Of a DNA stretch of 7,006 bases, positions 1 to 5,231 are shown in pieces. The position numbers were made by a program, and so were the translations under genes. The notes under the pieces were generated by a model, which was not told the origin of the DNA, did no database searches, and saw only the letters and a program-made list of their open reading frames with translations. This DNA comes from Alistipes sp. (GTDB lineage: Bacteria > Bacteroidota > Bacteroidia > Bacteroidales > Rikenellaceae). Location of the stretch: contig JAIEHQ010000178.1 in NCBI GenBank assembly GCA_029065825.1, forward strand, positions 1 to 7,006. Reading direction: 5' to 3'. Position 1 is the stretch's first letter, and each line of letters starts with the position of its first letter.

Positions 1-187
1 TGTCGGAAGCGCGGGGGTAAGGACGCGGAGTATTGCCGAGAAAAATATCCTTGAACTGGTTCATTCCGGCATTGGTGAACATCAATGTCGGGTCGTTTTT
101 CACCACCATCGGCGCCGACGGTACGATGACATGCTCTTTTCCCGCGAAGAAATCGAGAAAAGCCTGACGAATTTTGTTGGATTCCAT
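1..187 (-). CDS. alaS: Alanyl-tRNA synthetase, N-terminal fragment (runs off left edge)
   Basis: Only the first 62 codons are present; the gene continues beyond base 1. Alanyl-tRNA synthetase is a cytoplasmic class II enzyme that charges tRNA-Ala with alanine using ATP. The visible protein begins MESNKIRQAFLDFF and continues with the family's N-terminal signature: the lysine-glycine/glutamate-histidine turn (here GKEH, about residues 16-19), NDPTLMFTNAGMNQF near residues 31-45, and FKDIFLG directly after. These match the start of bacterial AlaRS, including class II motif 1. The ATG at 185-187 is the natural start because the conserved block begins a few residues later, as in other AlaRS proteins. 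A TAnnTTTG-type promoter lies at 227-234 on the same strand. The gene is divergent from the M23 peptidase pair. Identity is very secure; completeness beyond the edge cannot be judged. Confidence 0.96.
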   Translation of the reverse strand, partial: MESNKIRQAFLDFFAGKEHVIVPSAPMVVKNDPTLMFTNAGMNQFKDIFLGNTPRPYPRASD

Positions 188-223
188 ATACTTTTTTACA
201 AATTCTGACGTTTTCAGATAAGG

Positions 224-254
224 TTGCAAAATTAATAACTTTAGCTTAAATTTG
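224..254 (+). promoter_or_regulatory. Promoter of the M23 peptidase operon
   Basis: TTGC at 224-227 (-33 element), a 19-base spacer, and TAAATTTG at 247-254 (-7 element, exact TAnnTTTG match) form a typical Bacteroidetes sigma-A promoter. Transcription should start near 260, giving a leader of under 20 bases before the ATG at 278. The -33 element touches the oppositely oriented alaS -7 box at 227-234, so the two promoters overlap. Confidence 0.7.
227..234 (-). promoter_or_regulatory. alaS promoter, -7 element
   Basis: On the minus strand this reads TAATTTTG, an exact match to the Bacteroidetes TAnnTTTG -7 consensus. It lies about 40 bases upstream of the alaS ATG. No good -33 TTTG/TTG element is visible 19-21 bases further upstream, so only the -7 part is supported. 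Transcription would start near base 220. Confidence 0.55.
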
Positions 255-277
255 CATCATTCTCCGAATAGTTTTTC

Positions 278-1264
278 ATGAAGAAGGCACGAAAAAGGCA
301 GATGGACGACCACGGCTCCCCGCTCCGCGAAACCACGACGGCGCCGCTCCGGCTGCATGTCTATCGGATCATCCGCAAGATCCTGCTCTTCTTCATCGTC
401 GTGTCGCTCGTCAATGTGATATTCTCGAACGTGTTCTACACCCCGAAAATGTACGGCATCCTGCGCGAGAACTCGGAACTGGTGCTCAAATACAGGCTGC
501 TGCAGGACAAGATCCGTTCGGCCCAGCATCGGCTCGACGAGATCCGCCATCGGGACAACTTCGTCTATCGCCCGCTCTTCTCGGCCGACACGCTGGAGAT
601 CGCGGGCATCTATACGCCCTATGCCCGTTCGAAATACGCCGAACTGACGGGCGACGACTACACGCCGCTGATGATCGACACCTGGAAAAGACTCGATGCG
701 TTCGGCCGCCAGCTCTACCGCACGTCGGTCTCCTTCGACGAACTGCAGATTCTGGCGAAAAACAAGGAGAACATGTCCACCGCGATTCCCGCCATCTGGC
801 CCATCGACCGCCAGGCGCTGCGCGGGGGCATCGAGCCGTTCGGCTACCGCAACCACCCTATCTACCACCGCTGGATTTTCCACAAGGGCATCGACCTGGC
901 GGCCGACATAGGCAACAACGTCTATGCGACGGGCGATGCGACGGTGCAGTTTACCGACCAGGGGCAGCCGCGCCGGGGATACGGCAAGCAGATTCTGCTC
1001 GACCACGAATTCGGCTACCAGACCCGATACGCCCATCTGGACCAGATCTTCGTCAAGGCCGGAGAGCGCGTGGTGCGCGGCCAGCTCATCGGCAAAGTGG
1101 GCCGTACGGGAGGAGTGACCGGTCCGCACCTCCACTACGAAGTGATCCATGCGGGCAACGTGGTCAATCCGATCAACTACTTCAACAGAAACATGACCAA
1201 CGAGGAGTACGAGCGCCTGATGGAACAGATGCACGAACTCAATCTCGACAAATTCGAAGAATGA
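278..1264 (+). CDS. Membrane-anchored M23 (LytM-type) metallopeptidase, first of a tandem pair
   Basis: A 328-residue protein. A basic cytoplasmic N-terminus (MKKARKRQ) precedes one transmembrane segment at about residues 33-53. A polar, probably coiled-coil stretch follows (about 60-95), then a linker and a C-terminal M23 domain (about 175-302). The LytM-type residues are intact: His202 and Asp206 in HKGIDLA, His253 in YAHLD, and His284/His286 in GPHLHYEV. It is therefore expected to be an active zinc endopeptidase, or at least a competent fold, facing the periplasm and acting on peptidoglycan cross-links; substrate is inferred from the family. Start: the ATG at 278 lies about 18 bases after the predicted transcription start; Met9 at 302 is a possible alternative that would not change topology. 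The stop is followed after 3 bases by a second M23 gene in the same frame. No Shine-Dalgarno site is evident. Confidence 0.92.
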   Translation: MKKARKRQMDDHGSPLRETTTAPLRLHVYRIIRKILLFFIVVSLVNVIFSNVFYTPKMYGILRENSELVLKYRLLQDKIRSAQHRLDEIRHRDNFVYRPLFSADTLEIAGIYTPYARSKYAELTGDDYTPLMIDTWKRLDAFGRQLYRTSVSFDELQILAKNKENMSTAIPAIWPIDRQALRGGIEPFGYRNHPIYHRWIFHKGIDLAADIGNNVYATGDATVQFTDQGQPRRGYGKQILLDHEFGYQTRYAHLDQIFVKAGERVVRGQLIGKVGRTGGVTGPHLHYEVIHAGNVVNPINYFNRNMTNEEYERLMEQMHELNLDKFEE

Positions 1265-1267
1265 CCC

Positions 1268-2215
1268 ATGCCGAAGATCCGCCGCACGATACGCTACGCC
1301 CGCCCGCGCACCTTCAAGCAGAAGGCGATCCGACACACGCTCCATGCGCTGATCGGGCTGGGTGCCGCCACGCTTTATTACATAGGTTTCTCTTTCTTCT
1401 TCGACACCCCCGTCGAATACGAACTCAAGCATTCGACCGACCGGCTGCACGAAGAGTACGGGAAGCTGGAGGCGCGCTACGACTCGCTGATGACGGTCAT
1501 GCGGAACGTCTCGGAGCGCGATCGCAACGTCTTCCGCATTCTCTTCGAATCGGAGCCGTACGACTTCGATTCGGAGTACGAGGAGAAAAGGCTGCTCTCG
1601 CACGAAAGCTCCCTCGGCAAGTCGAATCGCGAACTGAATCTCGAGATGCGGGACCGCATCCGGGAGCTGGAGAAAACGATGACCCGGCTCGAAGCCTCTT
1701 TCGGGAAGATGCGCGCGGAGATCGAGCGGTCCGGCGACGACAAGAACCTCATCCCCGCCATACAGCCCGTCATCAACGAGCAGCTGACCTTGCTGACGGC
1801 TTCGTACGGCATGCGCATCCACCCCTTCTACCGCACCCTGCACTCCCATCAGGGAGTGGACTATACGGTCCCCGAAGGCTCCCGGGTCTTCGCAACGGCT
1901 GACGGCCGCGTCAAGGAGACCGCCTCCCGTTCGACCTCGGGACGCACGGTCGTCATCGACCACGGCAACGGCTACGAGACCCTGTATAGCCATCTGCTGG
2001 CCATGAACGTCGAAAAGGGACAGGAGGTGCGCCGCGGCGACATCATCGGACTGTCGGGCAACTCGGGTCTTTCGATCGCGCCGCATCTCCATTACGAGGT
2101 GCGCCACAACGGACTGCGCGTCGATCCGATCCACTATTTCTTCATGGAGCTGAGTCCCGTCGAATACCAGCGGATCATGCGGATCGCCCAGTCGGGCATG
2201 CAGTCGTTCGACTGA
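1268..2215 (+). CDS. Membrane-anchored M23 (LytM-type) metallopeptidase, second of a tandem pair
   Basis: A 315-residue paralogue of the preceding gene with the same architecture. It has a strongly basic N-terminus, one transmembrane segment (about 25-45), and charged heptad-like regions likely to form coiled coils (about 52-85 and 118-155). The C-terminal M23 domain covers about 165-292. Zinc and catalytic positions are intact: His194 and Asp198 in HQGVDYT, His242 in YSHLL, and His273/His275 in APHLHYEV. It shares the short tail after the domain (PIHYFF here, PINYFN in the first protein). Outside the catalytic core the two proteins differ substantially, so this is an old duplication rather than a recent one. 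The gap to the upstream stop is only CCC, so expression probably depends on termination-reinitiation from the first gene. Role inferred from the family: periplasmic peptidoglycan hydrolysis, perhaps as a partner of its neighbour. The operon ends at 2290-2315. Confidence 0.92.
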   Translation: MPKIRRTIRYARPRTFKQKAIRHTLHALIGLGAATLYYIGFSFFFDTPVEYELKHSTDRLHEEYGKLEARYDSLMTVMRNVSERDRNVFRILFESEPYDFDSEYEEKRLLSHESSLGKSNRELNLEMRDRIRELEKTMTRLEASFGKMRAEIERSGDDKNLIPAIQPVINEQLTLLTASYGMRIHPFYRTLHSHQGVDYTVPEGSRVFATADGRVKETASRSTSGRTVVIDHGNGYETLYSHLLAMNVEKGQEVRRGDIIGLSGNSGLSIAPHLHYEVRHNGLRVDPIHYFFMELSPVEYQRIMRIAQSGMQSFD

Positions 2216-2216
2216 A

Positions 2217-2244
2217 CGCAGGCGGGAGCGGTCCCGCCCCTGCG
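2217..2244 (+). other. GC-rich stem-loop directly after the M23 operon stop codon
   Basis: CGCA plus GGCGGGA (2217-2227) pairs with TCCCGCC (2232-2238) and TGCG (2241-2244). This makes 11 base pairs with a two-base CC bulge and a GCGG loop. It begins one base after the TGA of the second peptidase gene. No T-run follows, so it is more likely an mRNA 3' stabilising hairpin or Rho-linked structure than an intrinsic terminator. Confidence 0.5.
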
Positions 2245-2289
2245 CCCGCCGGGCGGATGCCGCACTCCGCTTCCGCTCGCAGTAAAAAG

Positions 2290-2315
2290 AAACGCCCCGC
2301 AAATGCGGGGCGTTT
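2290..2315. terminator. Bidirectional intrinsic terminator between M23 operon and lepA
   Basis: A perfect 12-base-pair stem: AAACGCCCCGCA (2290-2301) pairs with TGCGGGGCGTTT (2304-2315) around a two-base AA loop. On the minus strand the stem is followed by TTTCTTTTTACT, a strong U-tract for lepA. On the plus strand the A-rich flank precedes it and only a short T-run follows, so termination is likely weaker there. Its place between convergent genes fits a shared terminator. Confidence 0.88.
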
Positions 2316-2332
2316 GCTGTAAGAGAAAGGCA

Positions 2333-4123
2333 TCAGTCCATCTTCAGCACGGCGAGGAACGCCGACTGGGGCACCTCGACGTTGCCGATCTGACGCATCC
2401 GCTTCTTGCCCTTCTTCTGCTTTTCGAGCAGTTTGCGCTTGCGCGAGATGTCGCCGCCGTAACATTTGGCCGTCACATCCTTGCGCACGGCCTTGACCGT
2501 CTCGCGGGCGATGATCTTGGCACCGATAGCCGCCTGGATCGCAATGTCGAACTGCTGGCGCGGGATCAGCTCCTTGAGCTTCTCGCACATTTTGCGGCCG
2601 AAGTCGTAGGCGTGATCCGCGTAGATGAGCGACGAGAGCGCATCTACCGGTTCGCCGTTGAGCAGGATATCCAGCTTGGCCAGCTTGCTGGGCTTGTATC
2701 CGATCCGGTGGTAATCGAAGGAGGCATATCCTTTCGAGATGCTCTTGAGCTTGTCGTAGAAGTCGAAGACGATCTCCGAAAGAGGCATCTCGAAGTTGAT
2801 TTCCACGCGGTCCTGCGTGATGAAAGTCTGATTGACCATCACGCCGCGCTTGTCGATGCAGAGTTTGATGACGTTGCCCAGGAAGTCGGACTTCGTGATG
2901 ACCTGCGCCATGATATAAGGCTCCTCGATTGACGCGATGCGGGTAATCTCCGGCAGGCCAGAGGGGTTATGCACCTCCAGCACGTCGCCCTGCGTGGTGG
3001 TAATGCGGTAGGAGACGTTCGGCACGGTGGTAATCACATCCATGTCGAACTCGCGGTAGAGACGCTCCTGGATGATCTCCATGTGGAGCAGTCCGAGGAA
3101 TCCGCAGCGGAATCCGAAGCCCAGCGCCAGCGAACTCTCGGGATCGAACGTCAGCGAGGCATCGTTGAGCTGCAGTTTTTCGAGCGAAGCCCGCAGGTCC
3201 TCGTACTGATCGGCTTCGACGGGATAGACACCCGCAAAGACCATCGGCTTGACATCCTCGAATCCGGCGATCGCCTCCTGTGCGGGGTTGGCCACCGACG
3301 TGATCGTATCGCCGACCTTCACTTCGGTCGAGGTTTTGATGCCCGAGCAGATATATCCCACGTCGCCGGTGCCGATCCGGTCGCGCGGCTGCATCTTCAG
3401 TTTCAGCACGCCCACCTCATCGGCATCGTACTCGCTGCCCGTATTGAAAAACTTCACGTGCTCTCCCTTGCGGATCGAACCGTTGAATACCCGGAAGTAG
3501 GCGATGATTCCCCGGAACGGATTGAACACAGAGTCGAAGATCAGGGCCTGAAGCGGAGCGTTCTCGTCGCCCTCGGGAGCGGGAATACGTTCGACGATGG
3601 CTTCGAGCACCTCCTCGACTCCGGCACCCGTCTTGCCCGACGCACAGAGAATCTCCTCGTGCTTGCAGCCGAGCAGATCGACGATCTGGTCCTTCACTTC
3701 GTCGATCATGGCCGAATCCATGTCGATCTTGTTCAACACGGGAATGATCTTCAGATCGTGCTCGACGGCCAGATAAAGATTCGAAATGGTCTGGGCCTGG
3801 ATGCCCTGCGTCGCATCGACCACCAGCAGCGCGCCTTCGCACGAGGCGATGGCACGCGATACTTCGTAGGAAAAATCGACGTGTCCCGGGGTGTCGATCA
3901 GGTTGAGCACGTAACGCTCGCCGTCGCGGGCGGCGTACTCCATCTGGATCGCGTGGCTCTTGATCGTGATGCCCTTTTCGCGTTCGAGGTCCATATCGTC
4001 CAGCACCTGCGCCTGCATCTCCCGCTGATTTAAGGTGTTGGTCTTTTCCAGCAAGCGGTCGGCAAGCGTCGATTTTCCGTGGTCGATATGAGCGATAATA
4101 CAGAAATTACGTATGTTTTTCAT
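2333..4123 (-). CDS. lepA: Elongation factor 4 (LepA), ribosome-associated translational GTPase
   Basis: A full-length 596-residue LepA/EF4, the usual size for the family. GTPase motifs are all present: G1 AHIDHGKST (11-19), G2 GITIKS (51-56), G3 DTPGHVD (77-83), G4 NKID (131-134) and a G5-like CASGKTG near 160. The beta-barrel domain and EF-G-like domain III follow, the latter containing GFRCGFLGLLHMEI. The last ~110 residues hold the LepA-specific C-terminal domain, ending in the basic stretch RKRKLLEKQKKGKKR and then SAFLAVLK. Known role of the family: a GTPase that binds ribosomes and affects translation under stress, described as a back-translocase or as an aid to 30S biogenesis; it acts in the cytoplasm or near the membrane. 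The start at 4121-4123 is fixed by the conserved N-terminus. It has its own promoter (4155-4185), and a strong terminator follows the stop. Confidence 0.98.
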   Translation of the reverse strand: MKNIRNFCIIAHIDHGKSTLADRLLEKTNTLNQREMQAQVLDDMDLEREKGITIKSHAIQMEYAARDGERYVLNLIDTPGHVDFSYEVSRAIASCEGALLVVDATQGIQAQTISNLYLAVEHDLKIIPVLNKIDMDSAMIDEVKDQIVDLLGCKHEEILCASGKTGAGVEEVLEAIVERIPAPEGDENAPLQALIFDSVFNPFRGIIAYFRVFNGSIRKGEHVKFFNTGSEYDADEVGVLKLKMQPRDRIGTGDVGYICSGIKTSTEVKVGDTITSVANPAQEAIAGFEDVKPMVFAGVYPVEADQYEDLRASLEKLQLNDASLTFDPESSLALGFGFRCGFLGLLHMEIIQERLYREFDMDVITTVPNVSYRITTTQGDVLEVHNPSGLPEITRIASIEEPYIMAQVITKSDFLGNVIKLCIDKRGVMVNQTFITQDRVEINFEMPLSEIVFDFYDKLKSISKGYASFDYHRIGYKPSKLAKLDILLNGEPVDALSSLIYADHAYDFGRKMCEKLKELIPRQQFDIAIQAAIGAKIIARETVKAVRKDVTAKCYGGDISRKRKLLEKQKKGKKRMRQIGNVEVPQSAFLAVLKMD

Positions 4124-4154
4124 CGCAAAAATTAACTACCTTTATAATAGGTCG

Positions 4155-4185
4155 CAAAGATAGCGTTTTTTCCCGGAATGCCAAC
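4155..4185 (-). promoter_or_regulatory. lepA promoter
   Basis: On the minus strand GTTG (4182-4185), a 19-base spacer and TATCTTTG (4155-4162) match the Bacteroidetes -33/-7 pattern, with an exact TAnnTTTG. The predicted start is near 4149, giving a leader of about 26 bases. Confidence 0.72.
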
Positions 4186-4313
4186 ACCTCTCCGTGCGGA
4201 CCGACGGCATTCCCGGCAGGAGAGCCATACCCTCCGCATCGTCCGAACGACAGAAAAATCTCCGTGCCACGACCGGCGTACGGCTCCGGTCCGAGATATT
4301 TTTTGCCCGATAT

Positions 4314-4344
4314 TTTGCATTTCGAAAGATTTGTTCTATATTTG
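4314..4344 (+). promoter_or_regulatory. Promoter of tRNA-Ser
   Basis: TTTG (4314-4317), a 19-base spacer and TATATTTG (4337-4344) fit the Bacteroidetes sigma-A consensus exactly at both elements. This is the best promoter in the window, as expected for a tRNA gene. Transcription should start at about 4349-4351, at the foot of the leader hairpin. Confidence 0.82.
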
Positions 4345-4348
4345 CATC

Positions 4349-4366
4349 GCTCTTTTACAAAAGAGC
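4349..4366 (+). other. Palindromic hairpin in the tRNA-Ser 5' leader
   Basis: GCTCTTTT (4349-4356) and AAAAGAGC (4359-4366) are perfect complements separated by AC. The hairpin occupies nearly all of the short leader between the predicted transcription start and the mature tRNA 5' end at 4374, leaving seven bases (CGGTTTT) before the RNase P cleavage site. A role in pre-tRNA stability or processing is inferred only. Confidence 0.55.
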
Positions 4367-4373
4367 CGGTTTT

Positions 4374-4461
4374 GGAGAGTTGGGTGAGTGGCTGAAACCA
4401 CCAGTTTGCTAAACTGACGTACGGGATTACTGTACCGGGGGTTCGAATCCCCCACTCTCCG
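4374..4461 (+). tRNA. tRNA-Ser (anticodon GCU)
   Basis: An 88-base class II tRNA. The acceptor stem is GGAGAGT (4374-4380) with ACTCTCC (4454-4460), plus discriminator G4461. The D stem is GGT/ACC, with GG in its loop. The anticodon loop TTGCTAA (4406-4412) has anticodon GCT at 4408-4410, reading AGU/AGC serine codons. The long variable arm of serine tRNAs is at 4418-4436, with stem GTAC/GTAC. The T stem is GGGGG/CCCCC around TTCGAAT (4437-4453). CCA is not encoded and must be added post-transcriptionally. The top pair of the anticodon stem is a C-A mismatch (4401/4417). A dedicated promoter lies upstream and a terminator downstream. Confidence 0.96.
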
Positions 4462-4486
4462 CTGAGGTAATATTTAATTTTAAGGT

Positions 4487-4520
4487 AAAACGCTGCAAAT
4501 TTGTGATTTGTAGCGTTTTT
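4487..4520 (+). terminator. Intrinsic terminator of tRNA-Ser
   Basis: AAAACGCTGCAAAT (4487-4500) pairs with ATTTGTAGCGTTTT (4506-4519) through 13 pairs by direct count plus one G-U wobble, with a five-base loop (TTGTG). The T-rich 3' arm continues as T4520 and then GCTTTTT. It lies 25 bases beyond the tRNA 3' end. Confidence 0.8.
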
Positions 4521-4821
4521 GCTTTTTGCGGAAAATCGTTGAAAAGCAAAAAAAATGCAGTTCGGAAGGTGCCTATTCGGTGTACATGCCGACCGCATGG
4601 GAAAATGCCACCGAATCACACATACGAGTTTTCTCATTCCTCTTTCGTTTATTGGGTAATGTGTTTGATTCGGGAAGATTTCGGCTTTGTTTTCGATTGA
4701 TATTTCACTACAAAAGAGGCTGCACATCCGATTCTGCGGCCCTCAAAACAAATACCCGCCAAAATTAACCAATTTTTAAGACACTTTTCTGCGCTCCGAC
4801 TTTTTTTTACAAAAAAAACCG
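4521..4821. other. AT-richer intergenic stretch with no convincing gene
   Basis: About 300 bases between the tRNA terminator and the leader of the lipoprotein gene. It is clearly lower in GC than the flanking coding DNA. Short open frames exist on both strands but resemble no family, and the translations show no domain, signal peptide or conserved pattern I recognise. The right end carries T8-AC-A8 (4801-4818), a near-perfect AT palindrome that may act as a promoter UP element or curved DNA. No tRNA or known riboswitch was recognised here. Confidence 0.5.
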
Positions 4822-4828
4822 TATCTTG
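4822..4828 (+). promoter_or_regulatory. Weak candidate -7 element for the lipoprotein gene
   Basis: TATCTTG resembles TAnnTTTG but lacks one T, and no clear -33 element is seen, only the T-run at 4801-4808. It is the best candidate ahead of the gene at 4882. It would place the transcription start just before the stem-loop at 4842-4863. Confidence 0.3.
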
Positions 4829-4841
4829 TCATCAACACTGG

Positions 4842-4863
4842 TCTGCCGCGTAGGCGTGGCGGA
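4842..4863 (+). other. Stem-loop in the lipoprotein gene leader
   Basis: TCTGCCGCG (4842-4850) pairs with CGTGGCGGA (4855-4863) through nine consecutive pairs, two of them G-U, closing a TAGG loop. It sits 18 bases before the ATG at 4882, in otherwise AT-rich leader DNA. The G-U pairs favour folding of the plus-strand RNA. Function unknown. Confidence 0.45.
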
Positions 4864-4881
4864 TCCCTAATATCTCTTGTT

Positions 4882-5205
4882 ATGAAAAAAGGATTCGGTT
4901 TGTCGGTTTTAACGCTCTCGCTGGCGCTGCTCGCCTGCCGGGAGGAGGAGAAAAAAAGAAGTTGCAGCGAGCTGTTCGCGACGCATTACGAAACCTACGT
5001 GACGACGTATATGTCCACGATGCCGGACACCGATGCGGCAACATCCCGTAAAGTCGCCGAATATGCGGTCGATCGACTTTACCGTCTGGATTCGACGTTC
5101 GTCTTGCTGGACGGAGAGCAGGCCCTTGAGTGGATGAACTCGCACCCCGAAGCGGTGCAGGCGATACGGGACAGCATCGATGTCATTCTCGGAGCGGACG
5201 AGTGA
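4882..5205 (+). CDS. Small lipoprotein of unknown function
   Basis: A 107-residue protein that I do not recognise. The N-terminus (MKKGFGLSVLTLSLALLAC) is a clean type II signal peptide with lipobox LLAC and lipidated Cys19. The mature protein would be 89 residues. Directly after the cysteine come Arg and three glutamates; in Bacteroidetes an acidic cluster near the lipidated cysteine is associated with export to the cell surface, so an outer-membrane, possibly outward-facing location is plausible. The rest is acidic and predicted mostly helical, with one further cysteine (Cys28) and no enzyme motif I can identify. The ATG at 4882 is the only start compatible with the signal peptide. The gene stands alone, preceded by a stem-loop leader and convergent with capA after a 26-base gap. 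Confidence is high that it is a lipoprotein and low for any role. Confidence 0.8.
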   Translation: MKKGFGLSVLTLSLALLACREEEKKRSCSELFATHYETYVTTYMSTMPDTDAATSRKVAEYAVDRLYRLDSTFVLLDGEQALEWMNSHPEAVQAIRDSIDVILGADE

Positions 5206-5211
5206 CCTCGG

Positions 5212-5230
5212 GCGTTCCGGACGGGAGCGC
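5212..5230. terminator. Compact hairpin between convergent genes (possible terminator)
   Basis: GCGTTCC (5212-5218) pairs with GGAGCGC (5224-5230), including one G-U pair, around a five-base loop. It fills most of the 26-base gap between the lipoprotein gene and capA, which read toward each other. No T-run follows on either strand, so it is not a classic intrinsic terminator. Confidence 0.35.
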
Positions 5231-5231
5231 T

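Noticed and set aside
257..2302. A 681-codon open frame on the minus strand covering both M23 genes
   Set aside because: It is antisense to two genes with intact catalytic motifs in one shared plus-strand frame. Its length follows from GC-rich codon use in that frame, and its translation is low-complexity and arginine/valine/glutamate rich, with no domain pattern.
2969..4033. A 354-codon plus-strand open frame inside lepA
   Set aside because: It is the antisense shadow of the highly conserved lepA; its translation shows no recognisable protein features.
4374..4520. tRNA-Ser as an attachment site for an integrated element
   Set aside because: I found no second copy of the tRNA 3' end in the window, and no integrase or other mobile-element gene nearby.
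4107..4727. A 206-codon minus-strand open frame across the tRNA gene and lepA promoter
   Set aside because: It runs antisense through tRNA-Ser; the GEWGIRTPGT peptide is a well-known spurious translation of the complement of a serine tRNA. It also covers the tRNA and lepA promoters.
4526..4768. An 80-codon plus-strand open frame between the tRNA and the lipoprotein gene
   Set aside because: It starts directly after the tRNA terminator, has no promoter element, and its composition is like translated noncoding AT-rich DNA.
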